Position numbers and translations under genes: made by a program | Assembly: GCA_036558645.1 (NCBI GenBank) | Contig: DATBFG010000083.1 | Span: forward strand, 1-29,423 | Origin: DATBFG01 sp036558645 | GTDB lineage: Bacteria > Acidobacteriota > Terriglobia > Terriglobales > Acidobacteriaceae | Length of the DNA: 29,423 nt | Direction of reading: 5' to 3' | The notes under the pieces: generated by a model | Databases searched by the model: none | The model's input: the letters and a program-made list of their open reading frames with translations, nothing else | Told to the model about the DNA's origin: nothing | In this document: positions 7,306 through 15,570 of the stretch, one piece after another | Layout: each line of letters opens with the position of its first letter | How positions within the stretch are numbered: position 1 is the stretch's first letter

Positions 7306-8769
7306 ATGCGAAAAGTGATTCTGTGTTGGGCGGTGTCAAACCTGCTGCTCGCGGCAGCATTTGCGCAAGGACAGGCGGATCGCGTAATCGCCGAAGCTCT
7401 TAAGCCTTCTCCACTGGAGAACAATCTTCAGCGTCTCACCGACGGGATTGGAGGTCGTGTTCCGGGTACCCCTGCCATGGACAAGGCCGTGCAATGGGGC
7501 GTCGATGCCTTCAAGGCGGCGGGTGCCGACAGCGTGAAAACTGAAGACTTCACCATCCGCGCGTCGTGGTCGGAAGGTGCAACGCAAGCCAGCGTTGTCG
7601 ATCCGGAACGCTTCACTTTGCGCGCTGTTTCAATCGCATGGGCGCCAGCCCTTGCAGCCCACAAGCATGTTCCAGTTGTTGACGTAGGGGATGGTTCTGC
7701 CGAGGGTTTCGCCAAGGCCGGTAACATCGCGGGCGCCGTACTGCTGGTGCACTCGGACGAAATGAAGAAGTGGGATGACCTGTTTGCCGAATACCTGCGC
7801 GCGCCGGGCATTATCGACAGGGCAGTGAAGGGTAATGCTCTTGCGATCCTGTTCCAGTCCACGCGTCCCCACGATCTCCTTTACCGCCACAACAATTCAA
7901 CCGACGGTGAAATCGATCGCATTCCGATGCTGATCGTCGCTCGCGAAGATGCAGGCCGCATGGCACGCCTATTGGCGGCAGCGCAGAAGCTTTATATCGA
8001 TATCGCGATTCCCAGCCACGTGGGCGGTCCCATCACCGCAAAGAATGTTGTCGCTGAATTGCTCGGGGAAGAAAAGCCGGACGAGTTCGTCATCCTGGGA
8101 GCCCATCTTGATTCTTGGGACTTGGGCACCGGCGCCCTCGACAACGGCTGTAACGCAGCACTGGTAATCGATTCTCTGCGGGCCATCAAAGATTCCGGCC
8201 TGCGTCCAAAGCGAAGCATCCGCTTCATATTGTTCTCCGGTGAAGAAGAAGGCATGGTCGGCTCCCACGCTTACGCCGCCGCTCATCACGCTGAACTCGA
8301 CAAGGCGGTGGGAGTAGTCATCCTTGATTCCGGAATTGGCCGTGTGACCGGTTTTTCCGTCGGTGGCCGCAAGGACGTTGTCGATGCCGCAGCCAAGATT
8401 ACTGCTCCGCTGCAGCAGTTTGGCGCGTCTGAGCTCACGACAGATGCCGAGTGGGGGACGGACAATTTCGATTTCATGTTGGAAGGCGTTCCGACGATGG
8501 TCGCAAATCAGGAGGAGGACAATTACCTCATCAACTATCATGCGATGTCCGATACCTTCGACAAAGTCGATCTTCAACGCCTCAAGAAACACGTAGCCGA
8601 AGCCGCCGCGGTGACCTTTGGTCTAGCCAACGCATCTGAGCGAATCGGCCCACGATTGAGTCGGGCACAGATCGAGCAGACTCTTGTCGAAACTCATCTG
8701 GATGAGCAACTCAAAACCTTTGGTATGTGGGATGATTGGGAAAAGAAGAAGCGCGGCCGAAGCGACTAG
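7306..8769 (+). CDS. M28-family metallopeptidase (carboxypeptidase Q/aminopeptidase-like), exported
   Basis: 487 residues with a signal peptide (MRKVILCWAVSNLLLAAAFA, cleavage near AFA-QG). A PA-like domain at about 120-230 is inserted before the catalytic core. Zinc-site residues are in family order: H267 (GAHLDSWD), D279 (GALDNG, bridging), E313 catalytic and E314 ligand (SGEEEGMVGS), D341 (ILDSGIG), H412 (NYHAMSD). All five ligands are present, so a di-zinc exopeptidase is expected, acting in the periplasm or outside. It follows the QC-like gene by 61 bases in the same direction. The pairing suggests periplasmic peptide processing. Substrate is not deducible from sequence. Confidence 0.9.
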   Translation: MRKVILCWAVSNLLLAAAFAQGQADRVIAEALKPSPLENNLQRLTDGIGGRVPGTPAMDKAVQWGVDAFKAAGADSVKTEDFTIRASWSEGATQASVVDPERFTLRAVSIAWAPALAAHKHVPVVDVGDGSAEGFAKAGNIAGAVLLVHSDEMKKWDDLFAEYLRAPGIIDRAVKGNALAILFQSTRPHDLLYRHNNSTDGEIDRIPMLIVAREDAGRMARLLAAAQKLYIDIAIPSHVGGPITAKNVVAELLGEEKPDEFVILGAHLDSWDLGTGALDNGCNAALVIDSLRAIKDSGLRPKRSIRFILFSGEEEGMVGSHAYAAAHHAELDKAVGVVILDSGIGRVTGFSVGGRKDVVDAAAKITAPLQQFGASELTTDAEWGTDNFDFMLEGVPTMVANQEEDNYLINYHAMSDTFDKVDLQRLKKHVAEAAAVTFGLANASERIGPRLSRAQIEQTLVETHLDEQLKTFGMWDDWEKKKRGRSD

Positions 8770-8826
8770 CGGCCGCGAACAGGGTGTCGCGTTTGTTGTC
8801 CTGCGCGCCTTCTTCGGGACCATCAT

Positions 8827-9735
8827 TTGAACGAAATCATATTTTGGGTTGCCTTCAACGTATTTGTCGTCCTGTTGTTGATCCTCGACCTGGGGGTCTT
8901 CAATCGGAAATCACATACGATAGCGTTTCGCGAAGCACTGTTCACCAGCTTCGGCTGGATCGCGCTGGCCCTGCTATTCGCGCTATTGCTTTACTTCTGG
9001 CACGGCCGGACAACCACCCTCGAGTTCCTCACCGGTTACGTCATTGAATTGTCCCTAAGCGTCGATAATCTCTTCGTCTTTCTTCTCATCTTCCGCTTCT
9101 TCAAGGTTCCACCAGAACATCAACACAAAGTCTTGTTTTGGGGAATTCTGGGCGCGCTGGTGATGCGCGGAATTTTCATCATGCTGGGCGTCGGCCTCAT
9201 GCGACGCTTTGAGTGGCTGGCGTACATCTTCGGAGCCATGCTTATTTACAGCGGCATCAAGCTCTTTACGCAGAAAGACATGGATATCCAACCGGAACGG
9301 AATCCAGTTCTGAAAATGTTCCGGCGATTCGTCCCCGTTACCCCTGACTATGCTGGTAACAAATTCTTTATTCGGCAGCCCCGCTTGCTGGCCACACCGC
9401 TGCTGGTTGTGCTCCTGGTCGTCGAAACCACCGATTTGATCTTTGCAGTCGATTCCATTCCTGCGATTCTGGCAATAACCCTCGATGCATTTGTGGTTTA
9501 CACCTCGAATGTCTTTGCCATCCTCGGACTAAGGTCAATGTATTTCGCCCTTGCGGGGATGATGGACCTCTTCCACTATCTGCACTATGGACTTTCGATT
9601 GTCCTGATTTTCGTGGGAATCAAAATGATTTTGGGGCACCACGTCCACATTCCGACCGCTGTGGCTTTGGGTGTTGTGGCTGGAGTCCTGGCGATCTCAA
9701 TAATTGCGTCAGTACTCCACCCGCAGAAGACTTAA
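8827..9735 (+). CDS. TerC/Alx-family integral membrane protein
   Basis: 302 residues with about eight to nine hydrophobic helices. Family motifs are the acidic helix LILDLGVFNRK near the N-terminus and the hallmark GYVIELSLSVDNLFVFLLIF with its Glu and Asp inside the membrane. A repeated acidic helix is VVETTDLIFAVDSIPAILAI. This two-fold acidic pattern is typical of TerC/Alx/MeeY proteins, implicated in Mn(II) export or metallation of exported proteins. The start is TTG 8827, chosen because it places the first helix correctly; the SD is weak. Only 57 bases separate it from the M28 gene, too few for the yybP-ykoY manganese riboswitch that often precedes alx. It converges on nadB with 4 bases between stops. 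Confidence 0.9.
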   Translation: MNEIIFWVAFNVFVVLLLILDLGVFNRKSHTIAFREALFTSFGWIALALLFALLLYFWHGRTTTLEFLTGYVIELSLSVDNLFVFLLIFRFFKVPPEHQHKVLFWGILGALVMRGIFIMLGVGLMRRFEWLAYIFGAMLIYSGIKLFTQKDMDIQPERNPVLKMFRRFVPVTPDYAGNKFFIRQPRLLATPLLVVLLVVETTDLIFAVDSIPAILAITLDAFVVYTSNVFAILGLRSMYFALAGMMDLFHYLHYGLSIVLIFVGIKMILGHHVHIPTAVALGVVAGVLAISIIASVLHPQKT

Positions 9736-9739
9736 AGCT

Positions 9740-11311
9740 TTACTCGAAGCGGATGGTTTCTCCCTTGACGATCGAGTGTTTCAGATAGTGAGCGTCATCA
9801 TGGGAAGGGAGGTCGATTCGATAATGCGCTCCCCGGCTCTCTCTGCGTGCCAAGGCTGAACGCGCGACCAACAGGCCTGCAGTGTGGATGTTCTGTGCTT
9901 CATAGGCGCACCGCGTCCTTGCCTGCTTAAACTGCGATGCTAACTGCTCAAGTTGTGCCACAGCTTGCTGCATGCCCGCTTCGGAACGCACGATTCCCAC
10001 ATCCTGCCACATCAGGTCCTGAATCTGCCCGATCACCTGCTTCATGCCCGAATCGACGGGCCCGTTTGAAGTCGCCGCGCGCGGCAGCTTCGAGCTCTTC
10101 CCGGTTACTTTCTTGAGATCGTCGCGCATCGTTTTTCCCGCCCGAGCCCCAAACACAAGCCCCTCCAGCAGGGAATTACTTGCTAGCCGGTTTGCGCCGT
10201 GGACGCCCGTCGCCGCCGCCTCCCCTGCCGAGAAGAGGCCGCTCACATTTGAGCTACCATTGAGGTCGCTTCGAACTCCTCCCATCGCATAGTGTGCGGC
10301 TGGACGGACAGGAATCAATTCCGTCGTTATGTCGATGTTGTACTCGAGGCACGTGGAGTAAATCCGCGGAAAACGCTGCTTTACGTGAGCAGCACCAATG
10401 TGCGTGAGATCAAGATAGACCACCGGGTCTTTCGCGCGAACCACCTCCATCTCATGCACAATCGCCCGTGCCACCACATCGCGTGGAGCAAGTTCTCCCA
10501 TGGGGTGATACTTGTGCATGAACCGGTTCAATTCCATATTGCGAAGATATCCACCCTCTCCTCGCAGGGCTTCGGATAAGAGAAACCTGGGGGCATTCTT
10601 CAAATAAAGCGCGGTAGGATGGAATTGAACGAATTCCATGTCGCTGATTTCTGCCCCGGCGCGATGTGCCATCGCGATCCCGTCTCCAGTAGCAACCGAC
10701 GGATTCGTAGTATTGCGGTAAAGCTGCCCAAGTCCTCCCGTGGCCAGCAGAACTGCGGACGCCGACATGTGGGCATGTTCTCCGGCGGCATCGAGCAGGT
10801 GAACCCCACATACTCGGCCATTTTCCACATCGAGATCCGTTGAGAACTCAAACTCCAATACGGAAATGTTGGGCAGAGTCTTCGCTTTCGCGTAAAGCGC
10901 ACGAAGAATCTCGCGGCCGGTAGAATCGCCGTGAGCATGCAGGATGCGGTTGCGGCTGTGGGCGCCTTCGCGGGTGAACGAGAGCTTGGTGCCCTGCCGG
11001 TCGAACTGCGTTCCCCATTCAATCAGTTCTTCGATTCGCTCTGGGCCTTCTTGAACCAGGACTTGCGCGGCATCGTGCGCACACAAGCCATCACCGGCCG
11101 TCAACGTATCCTGCAGATGAAGGCTGATTTCGTCTTCATCACTCAGCGCCGCAGCAATACCGCCTTGCGCGTAGTGAGTCGCAGAGTCGGTGACTTCCTG
11201 CTTCGCGAGAACGACGACTCGGCCCGCCTCAGCCAACTCAATGGCGGCGCGAAGCCCAGCCACTCCGGCTCCGATCACGGCGAAATCAGTTTCGGCTGGA
11301 GCATGCTTCAT
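9740..11311 (-). CDS. nadB: L-aspartate oxidase
   Basis: 523 residues from ATG 11311 (a TTG two codons upstream is possible). The N-terminal FAD-binding Rossmann motif is AVIGAGVAGLRAAIELAE. It is followed by THYAQGGIAAAL, HSRNRILHAHGDSTGREI, EFVQFHPTALY, SEALRGEGGYL, HYAMGGVRSD and the flavin site GEAAATGVHGANRLASNSL. Active-site motifs of the succinate dehydrogenase/fumarate reductase flavoprotein family are intact. RLASNSLLEGLVFG identifies NadB rather than SdhA. It oxidises L-aspartate to iminoaspartate, the first step of de novo NAD synthesis. nadA and nadC are not in the window. It is divergent from aroB. TACCAT lies 9 bases before the start with no SD. Confidence 0.95.
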   Translation of the reverse strand: MKHAPAETDFAVIGAGVAGLRAAIELAEAGRVVVLAKQEVTDSATHYAQGGIAAALSDEDEISLHLQDTLTAGDGLCAHDAAQVLVQEGPERIEELIEWGTQFDRQGTKLSFTREGAHSRNRILHAHGDSTGREILRALYAKAKTLPNISVLEFEFSTDLDVENGRVCGVHLLDAAGEHAHMSASAVLLATGGLGQLYRNTTNPSVATGDGIAMAHRAGAEISDMEFVQFHPTALYLKNAPRFLLSEALRGEGGYLRNMELNRFMHKYHPMGELAPRDVVARAIVHEMEVVRAKDPVVYLDLTHIGAAHVKQRFPRIYSTCLEYNIDITTELIPVRPAAHYAMGGVRSDLNGSSNVSGLFSAGEAAATGVHGANRLASNSLLEGLVFGARAGKTMRDDLKKVTGKSSKLPRAATSNGPVDSGMKQVIGQIQDLMWQDVGIVRSEAGMQQAVAQLEQLASQFKQARTRCAYEAQNIHTAGLLVARSALARRESRGAHYRIDLPSHDDAHYLKHSIVKGETIRFE

Positions 11312-11377
11312 GTTCAAAAAATGGTATCACGCATGCCTGGAGATGATGCGCGTTGCCGTAAGCTATGATGGAGTTTC
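11312..11377. promoter_or_regulatory. nadB/aroB divergent promoter region
   Basis: The 66-base gap holds a - strand TACCAT (11321-11326) 9 bases before nadB and a + strand TATGAT (11364-11369) 8 bases before aroB. A GGAG at 11370-11373 lies only 4 bases from the aroB ATG and could act as a tight SD. Clear -35 boxes are not visible. The short gap implies very short 5' leaders on both sides. Confidence 0.4.
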
Positions 11378-12475
11378 ATGATACGCGTGCCGGTCGAGGT
11401 TCAACCCCGGCCTTACGATGTCTTAATCGAGAGCGGCCTGCTATTGCGGGCGGGCGCGGTTCTGCGCGATGTGCTCCCTCGCCGCGGCAAGATCTTCATC
11501 ATCACCGTTCCTACAGTCAGAAAACGCTGGGGCAAGAAACTCTTGGATTCGCTCGCGAATGCCGGCATGGCGGCGAAGATCCTCGAGATGCCGGATGGGG
11601 AAATCCACAAGAAACTTAACACCGTTGAAAACCTCGCACAGAAACTTGCCTCGCTCGGCGCCGATCGCAACTCTGTCGTGATTGCCTTCGGCGGCGGAGT
11701 CGTGGGAGACGTAACTGGATTACTGGCATCCCTCTATATGCGCGGCGTTGATTTCATCCAGATTCCGACCACAGTCTTGGCGCAGGTCGATGCAGCCATC
11801 GGAGGAAAGACTGGCGTAAACCTGCGTGCCGGAAAGAATCTGATCGGTACATTTCACCAACCCTTGGCCGTATTGATTGATCCCGACGTCTTGTCGAGCC
11901 TTCCTGAAAGACATTTTCGTTCCGGCCTCTATGAATCTCTAAAGTGCGGTGTCATCGGCAATGCAGAGCTGTTTGCCCAATTTGAGGGCAGCAAAGACAA
12001 GGTCTTGCAACGCGATCCCAAAGTTCTCGAAAAAGTGTTGGCGGAGTCGGTCAAACTGAAAGCTGCGGTGGTCTGCGCCGATGAGCGCGAGAGCGGGCTT
12101 CGTCGTGTCCTGAATTTTGGCCATACGATCGGCCATGCCCTTGAGGCCGAAACTCGTTACCGCGGCTTTCTTCACGGCGAAGCCGTCGCGTGGGGAATGA
12201 TTGCTGCAACTAACATTTCGCTCGCCACCGGCAAGGTAAACAGCGTGATAGCCGGCCGGATTACCGATGCCATCCTCGGATTGGGACGGCTCCCGCGCGT
12301 TTCAGTCAACGGATCTCGGATTCTGAAGGCCCTGCGCGCGGATAAGAAGACCGTCGATGGAGTCGTACACTTTGTCCTTCCTGTCGGAATCGGCAAGGTT
12401 GAGATATCCAATGATGTACCCGAGAGAGTTGTCCTCGGTGCAATCGAAGAAATAAAGCGACTCTCTGCTCCTTAA
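11378..12475 (+). CDS. aroB: 3-dehydroquinate synthase
   Basis: 365 residues, the normal length. The NAD-binding loop is FGGGVVGDVTGLLASLYMRG (Gly-rich 105-111). The catalytic segment is IPTTVLAQVDAAIGGKTGVN, with KNLIGTFHQP after it. Zinc ligands are in LYESLKCGVIGN (Glu), RVLNFGHTIGHALE (His) and FLHGEAVAWGM (His). It converts DAHP to 3-dehydroquinate, the second step of the shikimate pathway, in the cytoplasm. It is followed after 23 bases by menG in the same direction, so the aromatic and menaquinone steps may be co-transcribed (chorismate is the menaquinone precursor). Confidence 0.96.
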   Translation: MIRVPVEVQPRPYDVLIESGLLLRAGAVLRDVLPRRGKIFIITVPTVRKRWGKKLLDSLANAGMAAKILEMPDGEIHKKLNTVENLAQKLASLGADRNSVVIAFGGGVVGDVTGLLASLYMRGVDFIQIPTTVLAQVDAAIGGKTGVNLRAGKNLIGTFHQPLAVLIDPDVLSSLPERHFRSGLYESLKCGVIGNAELFAQFEGSKDKVLQRDPKVLEKVLAESVKLKAAVVCADERESGLRRVLNFGHTIGHALEAETRYRGFLHGEAVAWGMIAATNISLATGKVNSVIAGRITDAILGLGRLPRVSVNGSRILKALRADKKTVDGVVHFVLPVGIGKVEISNDVPERVVLGAIEEIKRLSAP

Positions 12476-12498
12476 GCGACTGTATCCTCAGATCACAC

Positions 12499-13257
12499 GT
12501 GCTCAAAGTGGACGATCCACAAAAAGAGGTAGTCGGTGCGGCGCCGCTAGGTTCCAGCGATCCTGAATCCGCTGCTCGAGCCGTACGCGCGATGTTCACC
12601 TCCATTGCCCCGCGCTATGACCTTCTCAATCACGTTCTTTCCATGAACATCGATCGTCTTTGGTGGCGCCGGGCCGCGGGGACATTCGCAAGCATATTGT
12701 CCCGGGGCAACTCGACTGTCCTGGACTTATGTTGCGGAACCGGCGATATGACTCTGGCGCTCAAACGTCTCGCAGTTCCATCCATTCAGATTGCCGGTGC
12801 CGACTTTTCACACGCCATGCTGCAACGAGCCCATGCAAAGGCCGAAGGAACCACCCTGCGCTGGATCGAAGCGGATGCTCTCGATCTGCCCTTTCGCGAT
12901 GCTCAGTTTGATTTGGTGACCTCCGCATTCGGCTTCCGCAATCTCGCAGATTACGACGCCGGCCTACGTGAGATTCTTCGCGTGCTACGCGAAGATGGCG
13001 AGTGTGGCATCCTCGACTTTGGCGAACCCAGGGGATTCATTGGACACGCCTACCGCTTCTACTCCAAGCGTGTGCTGCCAAAAATCGGAACCCTCATTTC
13101 GGGAGTGAAAGGTCCGTATGCGTACCTGCCCGCTTCGGTACAGCGTTTTCCCGCGCCAGAAGTAATGATCGAGCGCATGCGCCGTGTCGGCTTCAACGAG
13201 CCATCCTGGACGCCCTACACCTTCGGTATTGCAGGGTTGTATCGCGGGCGCAAGTAG
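12499..13257 (+). CDS. menG: demethylmenaquinone methyltransferase (UbiE/MenG)
   Basis: 252 residues from GTG 12499. SAM-dependent class I methyltransferase with UbiE/MenG motifs: MFTSIAPRYDLLNHVLSMNI, then VLDLCCGTGDMTLAL (SAM motif I), DALDLPFRDAQFDLVTSAFG, RNLADYDAGLREILRVLREDG, ILDFGEPRG, and a C-terminal YLPASVQRFP block. It performs the last C-methylation of menaquinone (or ubiquinone). No ubiquinone genes are nearby, so menG is the better name. It follows aroB. A TATCCT lies 10 bases before the GTG with no SD. Its TAG is directly adjacent to the stop of the convergent epimerase gene (0 bases between). Confidence 0.93.
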   Translation: MLKVDDPQKEVVGAAPLGSSDPESAARAVRAMFTSIAPRYDLLNHVLSMNIDRLWWRRAAGTFASILSRGNSTVLDLCCGTGDMTLALKRLAVPSIQIAGADFSHAMLQRAHAKAEGTTLRWIEADALDLPFRDAQFDLVTSAFGFRNLADYDAGLREILRVLREDGECGILDFGEPRGFIGHAYRFYSKRVLPKIGTLISGVKGPYAYLPASVQRFPAPEVMIERMRRVGFNEPSWTPYTFGIAGLYRGRK

Positions 13258-14352
13258 CTATTCGACTTTGGCTGAGGAACTCATCGCTGGCGTGGGGTGC
13301 TGCGAGGAGAAGCTGTCTGCGAACGCATCCGCAATCGTGTAACGGATCACCTTCTCGTAATCCTTTCCCAGGAAACGCTGCAGCTTATCGGTGTTCATGA
13401 GGTACTCGCCGGTCATGTAGGGTACGGCTTCCGGTGGAATCGCACAGATTTTCAGGTTCCAAAGCAGACGCAGAATTCCTCGAAACAACGCCTTGCTCGG
13501 TACACGCCGCAGCTTGTTGTGTGACATCTCAATACATTGCTGAAAGGTCACAGGCTCACCTCGGCCAGTCACATTCATGATGGTGAGCCGCTGGGCCTCC
13601 GGTTCCGTGCGCCGCAAGATATAGGCCATGAGTCGCGACATATCATCTACGTGCACAAATTGAAGCCGCCTCTCTAGATAGGCTCGCCCATAAGGCAGCA
13701 GGCAGGGAAGCCGTTGCCCCCTTCGTCGCATCTTAGCTGCGCGTCCTCCCTTACCATTCGGTGTTCCCCGAAATGCTCCAAGTATGTAGTTCTGCACACT
13801 TGCTCCGGCAACGATGTGAGGACGCAAGAGGAACGCACTGCACCCCCGCAAAGATGGCGCCCGCTGCTGCACCACTTGGTCGGCTTCCATCTTGTGAAGC
13901 GCATAGGGAAGTGTATGCGCAGCCAGCGGGGTCTCTTCCGTTACTAGGCCGGGGAGGTCTGGACCATATGCCGCAACACTGCTGGGGAAGATGAACTTCT
14001 GCACAATGACTTCATCCCGATTCGCTTCCGTTATGGCCTCCATCACGCGTGCGGTGCCAGCAACGTTGATGTGCCACATGCGGTCAAGATCCAACACACC
14101 TGTGCGAACGGGATCCAGAACATAAGCGAGGTGAACCACTCCGACAGCCCGTGATTCTCGCAACAGAAGATAAAGCTGGCGGCAAGATTCCTCCTGCCCC
14201 AGATCCATTTGAACAAAGCGTAGGGGTTGGCCGGTGTTTGGCGGATTCAGGTCCACTCCTATGACCTGGAAATCCGCCAGTTGAGACAGCAATCGGGTTC
14301 CGAGATTCCCAGCAACGCCAGTGACCACGACGGCCGGGTTGGATGACGCCAT
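13258..14352 (-). CDS. NAD-dependent epimerase/dehydratase-family protein (extended SDR)
   Basis: 364 residues. An N-terminal Rossmann fold has the glycine motif VVVTGVAGNLGTRLLSQL, followed by IGVDLNPP and DLGQEES. The catalytic region has FIFPSSVAAYGPD (Ser) and YALHKMEAD (Tyr-x3-Lys). The C-terminal half binds the variable substrate and is not diagnostic; it may act on a nucleotide sugar or other carbonyl. Its ATG overlaps the TAA of the upstream isomerase gene (TAATG), so the two are translationally coupled. It ends flush against menG. The loop KGGRAAKMRRRGQRLP is unusually basic for the family. Confidence 0.85.
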   Translation of the reverse strand: MASSNPAVVVTGVAGNLGTRLLSQLADFQVIGVDLNPPNTGQPLRFVQMDLGQEESCRQLYLLLRESRAVGVVHLAYVLDPVRTGVLDLDRMWHINVAGTARVMEAITEANRDEVIVQKFIFPSSVAAYGPDLPGLVTEETPLAAHTLPYALHKMEADQVVQQRAPSLRGCSAFLLRPHIVAGASVQNYILGAFRGTPNGKGGRAAKMRRRGQRLPCLLPYGRAYLERRLQFVHVDDMSRLMAYILRRTEPEAQRLTIMNVTGRGEPVTFQQCIEMSHNKLRRVPSKALFRGILRLLWNLKICAIPPEAVPYMTGEYLMNTDKLQRFLGKDYEKVIRYTIADAFADSFSSQHPTPAMSSSAKVE

Positions 14353-15434
14353 TACTGGTGCTCAGTCGTGTGTGGCGCCTGCGGGTTCGCCCCTGGTGGA
14401 GGCATGGGAGTGCCAGGCATCGGTGGCGGAGCCGGAGCTGCAAAGTACTTGTCGTTCAGCGTCGGCGTGGCCATTTTCTGAATGGCCTGCATAGAATCCT
14501 GCAGACGCTGTGCCCGCAATTTAGTGCGAATTTCTTCTTTCACCTGGTCAAGTGGCGGAGTCGTCTTTTCACCACCCTTAAAGATGAAATAACCTGATTC
14601 GTCGGTGATGACCGGAGAAACCTCTCCCGCCTTCAGATCAAACGCTGACTGTTGCTCGGGTGTGAGTCCGTCTTTACGAACTTTGTCCATCTTCGTGGTT
14701 GGAGGCTTCGACTTCATGCCCGCAACCGTGAAAGCCTCAGCCTGTAGCTTTTCGAAGTCTCCGCCAGCCACCGCGCGCCTCTGTAGGCTGGTGGCCTCGG
14801 TCTTCATTGCGGTAGATGCCTGCTTCTCCCGAAGCTCAGTCTGCGCCGGGGTGAGCTTCACTTTGCTCGGCGCCATTTCTTTTGTGACCGGAACAAAGAC
14901 GCGTTGAATGTCGACTTGCTTGAAAGAGTCGAGATTCTTCTTGTAATAGTCATCGATGTCGGCGTCCGAAATTTCTCCCGCTTTGTCGCGCAGCGATTGG
15001 CTCAGCAACTGTGCCAAAGTCTGCATCTGCGAGAGCTTTTGCATCTGTTCATACTTTGGACCCTTGTCCAGACCCTCTTTTCGGGCTTCCTGAGCCATGA
15101 CGAGCGCCGACGCATAACGTTGCGCCAATCCGCGGTGTGCTTGGGAAGGCATATTGGGAGCGACTGCCTTTACTAGTTCTTCAAACTCGGCACGCGTAAT
15201 CGTCGTCTTGCAGTCGGCCGGCTTGTCGGCCCAGTTATCGCAAACCCCGGGAATGGTTATGATGACTTCATTCATCGGGACCTGGTCAGGGCTGGTCGGC
15301 TGTGCTGCCATTGGGGTACTGGGAGCTTGGCCTTGCGCCGGTGGGGTTGTCGGAGCAGGTGTGGCGTTCGAGTTGGCCGCTTGCCCCCATGCCATGGAAG
15401 CAAACAGCAGACAAACCAACCCACGTCGTATCAT
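14352..15434 (-). CDS. exported peptidylprolyl isomerase, parvulin/SurA type
   Basis: 360 residues from ATG 15434, preferred over an in-frame ATG at 15473 because GGAGG lies upstream and a signal peptide follows at once (MIRRGLVCLLFASMAWGQ). A Pro/Ala/Thr linker (about 20-55) precedes a SurA-like N-terminal helical domain (about 60-190: TITRAEFEELVKAV, YASALVMAQEARKEGLDKG, ISDADIDDYYKKN). Then comes a PpiC-like rotamase region (about 215-300: GGDFEKLQAEAF, FDLKAGEVSPVITDESGYFI) and a Pro/Met/Gly tail. Expected role: periplasmic chaperone/isomerase for outer-membrane or secreted proteins. The first Cys-containing hydrophobic stretch is not a good lipobox. Coupled to the epimerase gene through TAATG. 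Confidence 0.85.
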   Translation of the reverse strand: MIRRGLVCLLFASMAWGQAANSNATPAPTTPPAQGQAPSTPMAAQPTSPDQVPMNEVIITIPGVCDNWADKPADCKTTITRAEFEELVKAVAPNMPSQAHRGLAQRYASALVMAQEARKEGLDKGPKYEQMQKLSQMQTLAQLLSQSLRDKAGEISDADIDDYYKKNLDSFKQVDIQRVFVPVTKEMAPSKVKLTPAQTELREKQASTAMKTEATSLQRRAVAGGDFEKLQAEAFTVAGMKSKPPTTKMDKVRKDGLTPEQQSAFDLKAGEVSPVITDESGYFIFKGGEKTTPPLDQVKEEIRTKLRAQRLQDSMQAIQKMATPTLNDKYFAAPAPPPMPGTPMPPPGANPQAPHTTEHQ

Positions 15435-15570
15435 ATTGAGGAGTTCCTCCAGAAGAATATCGAGAAGTTGCAACCGGAAATCCTAGCACAAAAGCTCGAT
15501 TTTGAACGCTTCGCCTTGACCGGCTCTCTATCGCTTGGCCAATCGGCTGGTGTGCGGAGATAATGCAAGA

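Noticed and set aside
8770..8826. yybP-ykoY manganese riboswitch before the TerC-family gene
   Set aside because: The gap is only 57 bases and lacks the conserved purine-rich loops.
11394..11416. GGTTCAACCCCGG resembling a tRNA T-arm
   Set aside because: It is within the first codons of aroB, and no acceptor or anticodon stem can be built around it.
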